Shown piece after piece: positions 38,412-48,200 of a stretch of DNA of 64,000 nt (its first letter is position 1; each line of letters starts with the position of its first letter). The position numbers and the translations under genes are program-made. Below the pieces are notes generated by a model that saw only the letters and a list, made by a program, of their open reading frames with translations, was not told the DNA's origin and ran no database searches. The stretch comes from Metridium senile (lineage: Eukaryota > Cnidaria > Anthozoa > Actiniaria > Metridiidae), in assembly GCA_949775045.1 (NCBI GenBank), contig OX459096.1, positions 31,853,223 through 31,917,222 on the forward strand, in the 5' to 3' direction.

Positions 38412-38637
38412 CACAGGCAGCCCAAGCTCTGAATTACGTCATTGAATCTGCTTGTATATTGGTGAATAAAGACTCGAATTACAACAGTTTCAGTGTCTTC
38501 ACTTTATTCTTCAGTATGTTCACTTCATAATTTGAATAAAATACAAACTTTGGGCATGCTGTTCTATGAATGTTATATTGTCTATGTGTATATACAAGCA
38601 TATTCAATGACGTAATTCAGAGCTTGGACTGCCTGTG
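38412..38637. mobile_element. MITE with CACAGGCAG ends and 7-bp target duplication
   Basis: CACAGGCAGCCCAAGCTCTG and the near-complement at the right end, arms about 45 bp. TTTTTAT is duplicated at 38405-38411 and 38638-38644; copies of X at about 57625 and 62310 have it once, with no element. The terminal sequence resembles 4612-4841. Confidence 0.85.
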
Positions 38638-39152
38638 TTTTTATAAGCCATTGATAAGTGCGACTCTAACCAAACTCAGTGATTCGTAACAAGTGTTTTG
38701 TTTTGACACATGTACAAGTCAACACGGACTCTTCAAGGTACCAATATTCTCTTTTAGCTTTTTTGGCAAAATCTGGACAAAAATGGCTTATTTTTACCAA
38801 ATTGTCAGCAAAATTTCCCTTGAAATATAGAGCATTTACCAGAAAAGTGTATGATGGAAAATATAAGAACCATCTAACAAAGATTATACCAAAGATGACA
38901 AGAGAAGACAGTGGTTACATTTCAATATATTTAATATATATTTACCACAAATGAAAATCCATCACAAATCATAATGTTTCATGGTAGACTATACCAAATA
39001 AAATGGTCAGATTTCAAATCTATTACATCATTTTTTCTGTACTTAAAAATACGGAAAAAAAAATAGCTGATTGAACGTTAACATACTACTCGTAGATACG
39101 AAGAATATTTTTCTACATTTAGTGGGCAATCTAACTGGCCGAGTCTAAGAAT

Positions 39153-39300
39153 GTACACGGTTATTTCTGTGTACACTCAGGCCTCATGGTAAAATTCCAC
39201 ACGACTGCCCAATTTTGCTTTGAGAGTGTACACGGTTATTTCTGCGTACATTTAGGCCTCATGGTAAAATTTCACACGACTGCCCAATTTTACCTTCATT
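39153..39300. repeat. 75-bp subterminal repeat, two copies (left arm)
   Basis: Period of exactly 75 bp, containing GTACACGGTTATTTCTG and GGCCTCATGGTAAAAT. Inverted counterpart of 51424-51723. Confidence 0.85.
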
Positions 39301-39489
39301 AAAAAATACTTTGAAATTAATATATTCTTTAGAAATTGACTACAGTCATTGGAATTTTGAACTGTTTCTATTGTTCGTTGATGTGTAAATTCCTAACATT
39401 TCCACGGACTGTAGTCAAATTATAAATGATAATTACATGCTGACGAGGCTGAGGTTGAGCTACCAGAATTAAAAGATATAGTTAAGGTA

Positions 39490-39870
39490 TACACCTAATT
39501 GCAAAAACGTTGTCATATAAAAAGTATTTAGGAATACATTAAAAAGACAAAAGAATCGTTCAACCTCAGCGATTTTCTTTTGTCTTTTTAATGTATTCAT
39601 TTTCCACTAAAATACAAATGTTCTATTTCTATATGACAACGTTTTTGCAATTAGGTGTATTTAAAAGTATATTTAAGGTCTAATAGTTGCTTGTATGCTG
39701 TGTTAATATTCATTGTTTTATTGTTTCTAGCTTAGGTATAAACTATATTTTTTAACTAGCAGAGCTTTCAACCAACTTAGTCATTTTCAAGGTCATTTCC
39801 ATGCCCGAAAGCTCGGCTAGTTAAAATAATAGATTATACATAGTCTAGAAACAATAAAACAATGAATATT
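39490..39870. mobile_element. Two small inverted-repeat elements in the left arm
   Basis: 39490-39660 has ends TACACCTAATTGCAAAAACG and its complement, and inner arms around ATTAAAAAGACAAAAGAA; it is also present (inverted) at about 51045-51225. 39705-39870 has AATATTCATTGTTTTATTGT and complement as ends and is absent from the right arm, so it arrived after the two arms were formed. Confidence 0.75.
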
Positions 39871-40596
39871 TATGGTGTTTCCCAGTAGTTTTTTATTGAC
39901 CACACTTAGCATTTTTATTTAGCGAGATGATCAACTTTCCCCGGCCTGATCAAGATGTAATTTCACCAGATACAAAGCATAGATGGAAGTTTTCATTTGT
40001 CATTTATGTCGCTATGGCAACATAAACAAAGATGGTGGAATAATGAGCTTTAAAACAAAAACTGTATAGGTGATAAACTTCACAGCTATTTTAAAGAAAC
40101 CTATTTCCACCATCTTTGTTTCATGTTAATCTAAGTTGTTATAGCAATACCAATTTCCATCCACATTTTGGGCTTCATGGTATAAAAACACCTGACCGAC
40201 TAATTTTGGTCAGCTGCAAGGCAAATAAACACAGCATATAATTTTCTGTTTCAAAATTTTCATCAGCTAAAACAATTGAAGGATTGTGTATAAATTTGAC
40301 AACATAGTTATAAAAACCTAGAATTGGGCCTAAAATCACACCTGATATAATTAGCTTAACCGGGAAGCTTAAAAATAAAAAGACCTTTAATAGTAGATTC
40401 ATGAACTTACCCCCAAAAAGTCTTGAATCAAAAAAATATACATATTGTTTGATATAAGTTCTTATGTAGTGTTATTTGTTTTAAAGCGTGAAAATTGTCT
40501 TGTTTTCTGATCCATCCTCCACTGACAATTGGCCTGATAAAAACATAACCTGCAGAAAACAAAATCAAACTTTTTAGACTTGAAAATAATTATAAC

Positions 40597-41276
40597 TAAT
40601 ACCATGGCTCGATTGCAATTAGTGATTAAATTTCCCTGAATACCGAGGTATTTGGGGAAATTTAATCGCTAATTTCCCGAGTGCCATGGTATTACTTTGT
40701 ACTACCATGATCACCGAGGAAAATATATGTTAGTTTTCAGAGAAGCATAAATTATAAACTTTTACAAAGCTGTTGATTTTCGGCATACTTTAAGAAATAG
40801 TTGCTTTTGTTAAATGAGACAATGCCGAATTATACCACCATGCACTCATTATAGTTTGTTTGCATAAACATGCATGACATACTATACTCCAAATGTAGTC
40901 AACGCATGCGCATAGTTACTTAATAAGTCCCACAAGTGTTAGAGTATGGACTTGTGTGTAGTACAGGGTCCTTTATTTTAAGAATTTCCAACTTGGTCGA
41001 AGCGATCCTGGAATGGTCTCGGTGATTGTTAATGAGGGACCATTGAGGGATAGTCTCCTACATTTTTCTCATGCATACAACATGAGGGAAATTTAGAGGA
41101 CAAAGAAATCCTTGGTCTTTTACTAAATTTCCCTTGCATATATTAAATAGAGGGAAATTTAGTAAAATACAAAGGATTTCTTTGTCTTCTAAATTTCCCT
41201 CATGTTGTATGCATGAGGAAAATTCGGGTTTGTAAACCCCTCGGAATAAAAAAGAATCCGAGGTGATCATGGTATT
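40597..41276. repeat. Nested hairpins
   Basis: 40597-40694 is bounded by TAATACCATGG/CCATGGTATTA. 41065-41113 pairs with 41171-41222 (TGCATACAACATGAGGGAAA in the left arm). 40703 onward (ACCATGATCACC) pairs with about 41260. Probably overlapping foldback elements. 39871-40596 contains another weak hairpin (AACAAAGATGGTGGAATA/CCACCATCTTTGTT, about 40021-40120) and no gene. Confidence 0.65.
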
Positions 41277-41403
41277 ATTAAATTAAACCAATTATATAAT
41301 ATATGAATACAATATATAAAGCCGACTGAGGAATAAATTATACAGTTTATGTATGTACTGTATAAAGTACTCTATGTATAGGAGAGTTTGAAGAACAGTA
41401 ACC

Positions 41404-41729
41404 TTCTTCTGGTATTTTAAGTTATTTCGTTGCTTCTTTGTGGGCAAAAATTCAAAATTCTGAAGGCCAGATACTCAGAAATGTTTTTGGGAGAATAGAG
41501 GAGGCACAAATCAATGAAACAGAGAGGTGTTTTCCACATATTTTATGGACTTCAGTTCGCTTTTGTGTCATAGCTTGTACGATCGCTTGTACTACGACAT
41601 TTCAGATGTGGCGCTGTGTCGTTTTAAAAGCTGTAAAAGGTAAGAACTAAATATTACGAACGACTTGAATTATGAGAAAATTTTGTAATTGAACGTATTT
41701 TATTTAACAATAGTAAATACCGTAGATAT
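41404..41729 (+). pseudogene. Local copy of an exon, flanked by 33-bp direct repeats
   Basis: A 326-bp copy of 42339-42664, essentially identical, with the exon end and donor AAAAG|GTAAGA (at 41639/41640) and part of the intron. It is flanked by a 33-bp direct repeat (TATGTATAGGAGAGTTTGAA and the next 13 bp) at 41373-41405 and 41727-41759 that is absent around the downstream copy. It has no matching upstream part of the exon, so it is probably non-functional, although it could act as a skipped exon. Confidence 0.75.
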
Positions 41730-42292
41730 GTATAGGAGAGTTTGAAGAACAGTAACCTTGTTTACAAGGGTCTAAGAGCATGCAGACCTCAAACTATATT
41801 TTAGTCCATAAACAATCGTTAGATTAGCTATCCTCAGCTATAAAATATACTACAAATTTAATTTTACAATGATATCAAACATAATAGATACTCTGATTTT
41901 AGTAATATGTAAAGTTATGGTCAGTTGAATGGCTGGAATCATCAAGTTGATCGCCAGATTACTCCCTATATACTCGTAAGCATTATTATCTTAATATAGA
42001 AATCGAACGGTTTACAAACCTTTTGCGAAGTCGATTCACTATAAGTAAGCCATCCGAGGTCTTCTGCTCTTCTTCACAGCTTTATTACATAAAATAGCTC
42101 CAACATCTCTATTAAAATCGGCTAAATAATGGGGCTTCAGGGAATAATACAGCACAACCAAGCATAATGGCCGCCATTACCGTGTTACCGCTGCCAGGAA
42201 GACTGGGACGACTGCCATATATGGAAAAAGCCGCTCGCTATTCTCTACTGTGATTGGCTCAAGCTGACATCTTCGAACTTTGCCCGCCTAAA

Positions 42293-45200
42293 CAAAGCAA
42301 CAAGCATCCGCCATCTTGCTACAAGCAAGAAGATGTGTTTCTTCTGGTATTTTAAGTTATTTCGTTGCTTCTTTGTGGGCAAAAATTCAAAATTCTGAAG
42401 GCCAGATACTCAGAAATGTTTTTGGGAGAATAGAGGAGGCACAAATCAATGAAACAGAGAGGTGTTTTCCACATATTTTATGGACTTCAGTTCGCTTTTG
42501 TGTCATAGCTTGTACGATCGCTTGTACTACGACATTTCAGATGTGGCGCTGTGTCGTTTTAAAAGCTGTAAAAGGTAAGAACTAAATATTACGAACGACT
42601 TGAATTATGAGAAAATTTTGTAATTGAACGTATTTTATTTAACAATAGTAAATACCGTAGATATATTCGTTTGAAATGTTATGTAATATTGCAATTAGAG
42701 CGAAAACCACTCTAAGCTTACCTGCAGAAAATTAAGCTTCCTTTTATCTTAAAAGTTTCAGGCTAATAGATAAACTTGATAAATAGGTATATTGTACATA
42801 ATTAATAACATGTCTTGCATCTACATGATAATATCTAGATTTAATAACTGGTTCTGAAGGAAACAGTTCCTAAGATTCTCAATGTTTTCTAATTGAAAGG
42901 CTTGCTAAAGGAAACATTGTTTTTTTTAGGGAAACAAAACCAACTGTTTTCCAGAGGGATCTGTCAGTCAATGTTTTGTTTTGTAACTAATTTGGCACAA
43001 TTAACCTAAATTGAACAAGAAATTATTAGATATTACAAGGACAAGTCACTATAATATTGCAAGTCATAGAACTATTTGCTACAATTAACTTTAAATTTAA
43101 TGTACTGTACATCTAAAAGCTTATTGAAGTCAAGAACCTATTGTCAAGGCAACAGTTTGAAATTCTAACTGACTACCTTTTAAAGTATATATATTTATTA
43201 TATAACACAGTGGTATACCGAGTGATATCAACTAGATAAAAATCCTATCCTAGTCACATGTGTGATATCACTCTCAACCAATCAACTTTCAGTATTTTGG
43301 TGCGCTGTCACAATCTTTCTTGAATATTAATGTTAATATTAATATTAATTTATCATATTTCATCGCTGACGATTTGTCAATAACAAGTTGTAACGAAACC
43401 GTTTGTAGTTTTTTCTTCAAACGTCAATCCGTTCTAGGCTAATAATGAACTGAGACACGCATTTTGAACATCTAGCAGTAGAATTTTACTGAGAAAACGT
43501 ATAACTTTGCTTACAATATTTTGACCTGTTGCCAGGTCCAAAGAGTGCGTAGTCTGACAGCGCGCCCGTGGCACATGCCTGATCACGTGACAAAACAATG
43601 ACGTAACATATATATGAAATCTACATTACCGGCCCCTAAAATGAACACATTTTACAAAAGGGGTAGATTGAATGTTCAATGTCAAAAATTTAAACGTATG
43701 AATATAAGTTTCTTAGTGTTCCTTGGTTCTTTATGTTGTATCTGTAACTTCAACTGCTTCTAGCAAGACGATCTTGGTAATCGGTCGGTCCAATACAGAG
43801 CTTTTCGTCTTAACGGTAACACTGCGTACCAATCCGTCACGCGGGTTCTTGCGAACTCCCGTTATACGCCCCAATGGCCATGAGCCTCTTGGCAGTCGAT
43901 CATCTACCACTAGTACAATATCGTTGACACAGAAGTTTCTTGATGGTCTGAGCCATTTCTGACGTCGCTGAAGTGTCGGCAAGTATTCTTGAATCCAACG
44001 TCGCCAAAACAAATCTGCGAGGTACTGAACCTGCTTCCACTTCCTTTTGGAATATACATCGTCGTTTGTGAAGACACCAGGGGGTAAACTAGATTCTGAT
44101 CTTAACAACAATAAATGATTGGGACTTAAAGGTTCCAAATCTTTCGGGTCATCGGATGTTTTCGTGATCGGTCTGCTATTGATGATTCTTTCTACTTCAC
44201 AGAATAGCGTAGACAATCCTTCGTCATCGAGTACTTGTTCTTTCGTGACAGCATCTAATACCTTTCGAACCGTGCGTATACACCTTTCCCACACTCCGCC
44301 TTGGTGGGAGGCAGCAGGCGGGTTAAACAACCATTTGATCTGGCGTTGTAGTAGAAATTCACTTATCCTCTGACTGTTCCATTGTTCAATGGCTTTAGAA
44401 ATTTCTTTGTTTCCTGCGACAAAATTTGTTCCGTTGTCTGATCTAATGGATTCCGGTTTGCCTCTTCTTGCAATGAATCGCATAAGAGAGTTAATGAACG
44501 AGTCAGTGTCCATACTATGTAATACTTCTAGGTGGATTGCTCTTATGGCTAAGCATGTATATAAAACTCCATATCTTTTTACTTGACTTCTGCCTCTTTT
44601 AACGTAAAAAGGGCCGAAACAATCCACTCCCACAGCACTGAATGGAGGTTTGTCAGGAGTTAGTCTTTCTGCAGGTAGATCTCCCATTTTCTGAGAAGAT
44701 AGCGGGGCTTGTCTCTTCTTGCAAGGGATGCATTGATTAAGTATTCTTCTGATTGTCACTCTGGCTTTGATGATCCAGTAGGTACTTCTGATTAACGCGA
44801 GAACATGTTCCTGTCCTGAGTGTCCTGACTTCAAATGTGTTTCTCTGACGATCAGATCCACTACATGATGGTGTTTAGGTAATATTATAGGATGTTTTGT
44901 CTCATCTGTAACGGTAGAACGTCGTAGACGTCCACCCACACGTAGTAATCCAGACACCTTGATTGGGTCTAGACCGCTGAGTTGACTTGATTTCTTTGCA
45001 GCAGTAGAGGTTTCTAACACTTCTTCCGCGAAATGTTGTCGTTGGATGTACTTTAGTATTTCTGTTTCTGCATTCTGCATTTCTTCTGTAGTAAGTGGTG
45101 CAATTTGGACATACTTGAGTGCTTCTTTGTCTTTACGTGCGCGAACTGCACGCAAGAGTCTATTACGATATCTTAAAATCCAAGCAAAGTGTTTCTTCAA

Positions 45201-48200
45201 ACGATACCACGACGAGTAGTAGTGAATCATTCTGTCGATTGGGTTCATCCCGCTGTTTGTAGCAAAGGAGACAGCCTTTATTTCTTCTTTGACTTCTGGA
45301 TCATCCTCTTGAACTGCGATGGTTGTATCAGGTAATTTAGGCCAATCGTCTTCTGACGACCACAGGAAATCTGGACCTTTGATCCATCTCTCATTGTTTA
45401 CAAGCTCTTCAGCAGACAAACCCCTCGAAGCGTCATCCGCTGGGTTTAGCTTAGTATTAACATAGCGCCATTGGCTTGGCTGTGAATTCTCGTGGATTAC
45501 GGATATCTTGTTTGCGACGAATGTCTTAAATCTTCTGTCTTCGTTTGTAATGTAACCTAAAGCACAGGTACTATCAGTCCAATAGATGTCTTCATCAATC
45601 GGTAGATCCAATTCGCGTCGAATCATGCTGCTTACTTTGGTTGCTGTCGCTGCGGCTGACAGTTCGAGTCTTGGGATTGTAACTTTCTTCATTGGCGTTA
45701 GTCTTGACTTTCCGAGTACAAATGAACAATGAATTTTGCCGTTGCAGTCGACAAGTCTTAGATACGAAACTGCTCCGTATCCGCGTTCAGACGCATCAGA
45801 GAAATTGTGCAACTGACACGATGCAATAGAACCGAAGTCTTTCGGCTTGAGACAACGTTCAATAGTGAAATGTTCCAATTTGGGTAGTTCTTGAAGCCAT
45901 AGTTGCCAACGGTCAAGATCTTCTTGAGGTATCTCATCATCCCAATCTAATTTCTTTCTGCACAAATCTTGTATAATAGCTCTGGCTTCTAGTATGTACG
46001 GAGCAACGAATCCCAGGGGGTCGTAAATAGAACTCATCATTGATAAAAGACCACGCCGTGTGGCTGGTCTGTCTTTCACAGTTATCTTAAATCCGAAGGT
46101 GTCAGATTGAACATTCCATTGGATGCCAAGCGCACGTTCAATGGGCAAATGTTCTAGATCAAGATTCCTCACACATCCAGCTCTTTCTGATTCTGGAATA
46201 GCCTTTAGTACTTCCTTCGAGTTTGACAACCATTTAGTAAGTCGAAAGCCTCCAAGTGAAAGGAGGTTCCGAAGTTCGTTGACGATTTGAATAGATTTCT
46301 GTTCTCCGTCCATAGACTTCAAACAGTCATCCACGTAAAAATTACGCTTCACCGTTGTAACTGCTTCTTCTGAGAAACTCGATTTGTTGTCTTCTGCTGT
46401 CTTTCGCAACGCAAAACTTGCACAGCTAGGCGAGGATACGCCTCCAAATAGATGCACACACATCTGATATTCTTCTGGTTCTTTTGCAAGATTTCCATCT
46501 GGCCACCATAAGTACCTTAGGTAGTCGCTGTCTTCAGAACGTACATGAACCTGGTAAAACATCGACTCTATATCTGCCATCAGTGCGGTTGATTCTTCTC
46601 GAAATCTTGATAACACTCCTATGAGTGTATTCGTCAAGTCTGGTCCTTGCAACAACTTATCGTTCAGGCTAGAACCATTGTGCTTTGCAGCACAGTCAAA
46701 TACACTCCGAGTCTTCTCAGGTTTCTGAGGGTGACTCACCGGGTGGTGAGGTAAATACCAGGCTTTGGTTCCTTCTGTTTTCTTCTCTTCAGGTACTCTC
46801 TGCGAGTAACCCTTTTGTTCAAGGTCTTTCATGAATTTAGAGTAGTTTGCGTGTAGCGTTGAGTCTTTTAGGAGTCTTTTCTTCAGTGAATTCAGTCTTT
46901 GTTCAGCGATGACCTTGTTGTTACTCAGTTCTGGAGGAAAACTGCGCCAAGGAAGCGCGACTTCGTAGTGTCCATCTTTCAGGGTTGCTGATTCTTCCAT
47001 GATATGGAGAGCTCTTTTGTCCTCTAGAGACATAGCTGTTGTGTCGTCATGATGCTTCGTATCATTAAATTCAATGTTGCAATATTGTTCAAACTGTTCG
47101 TTGAGTTGAACATCAGAATGTATACGATTCGCAGTGTGAGTTTGCGTTTCTCTCCGGCCAAGCGGTCCGTTGATTGTCCATCCTAGTACAGTTCTTACAG
47201 CGTAAGGTCCTCCATCTTGGCTCTCTATGACTTGCTTTGGTTCCAAAGCCTTCACCACATCGTTGCCGATAAGCAGATCAACATCAGAGTAAATGTTGGG
47301 TAATTGTATGCCTTCAAGGTGTTGCCACCTGTCAACGTCAATTTGCTGTGGAATGTCCTTTGTAGACACCGGGAGCTTTGGACACGAGAATACTTTAGGC
47401 AATACAACACAGTTCTTTTCTTCGAGGTCGTACACTTGTAGAGTAACACGCTGACATTTCCTCATGGCATTGTCACTGTTCATAGTTGTTAAAGAGAGTT
47501 CAGTTTGTTCACCTGATATTCCAAGATGATTGATCAGTTGATCCGTACAGAATGTCGTATTAGAGCCTGGATCCAGAAACGCGTAAGTTTCGACGCAAGA
47601 ATCATTTTCCGTAGTTCGCACCTTTACAGGTACGATAGAGAGACCGGTCATGGGCGTGCCGGCCCCAGTGCTATTACATAGCGCCTGAGAGTTGATAAAA
47701 CTTGATTGAGCTTTATCTCCTGATGCTTGGTTGGTTGGTTTGTTTTTGCTACGTTCATTGTTCTTCGGGTGTAGAAAGGAAGAATGTTTGCGTGACAGCG
47801 AACAGTTTTCAACTTTACAAAAGCTGTTTTTTGGGCATGACCCCGCCACGTGACCTGAATTCAAACAATTGTCACAAAGTCCCTTTGATCTGACGAACTT
47901 TAACCTTTCTTCTACAGACTTCGCTTTAAAACTTCCGCAACGAGACAACCAGTGTCCCTGTAGATCACACATGGGGCAGGTAGGGCTCTTTGTTTCTTCA
48001 ATAGACTTCGTACTTACAGGCTCACTAGTGACAGGTTCACTGACGGTTGCAAACGAGCCGGCTCTCGGTGCCGGGAAGAAAGCTTTGACAGGCTTACTTT
48101 CGTAGGTTTTCGTATTGCGATTCTTGGTTTCTTGGGCGTGGTTAAACAGATTTCCGAAGATCGGGTGGTTAGCAGCTCGCGCTTGCTTGTCGATAAACTT

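Larger units (their letters stand above)
36671..38716 (-). repeat. Module X, inverted relative to unit C, interrupted by a LINE fragment and a MITE
   Basis: Apart from the insertions at 36900-37872 and 38412-38637, this matches the reverse complement of about 62235-62935: GGACCAGCTACTCGAAACAT, ATGCCTTTGCCAATAGGGAT, GTGTTCTTTCGG and GACTTCAATAAATGACATTA appear in reverse order and strand there. The missing end of X is found at 51929-52140, on the far side of the 13.2 kb insertion. Confidence 0.8.

Noticed and set aside
41438..41650. Separate gene at the upstream exon copy
   Set aside because: It is the locally duplicated piece of the exon at 42339-42574 without its own start.
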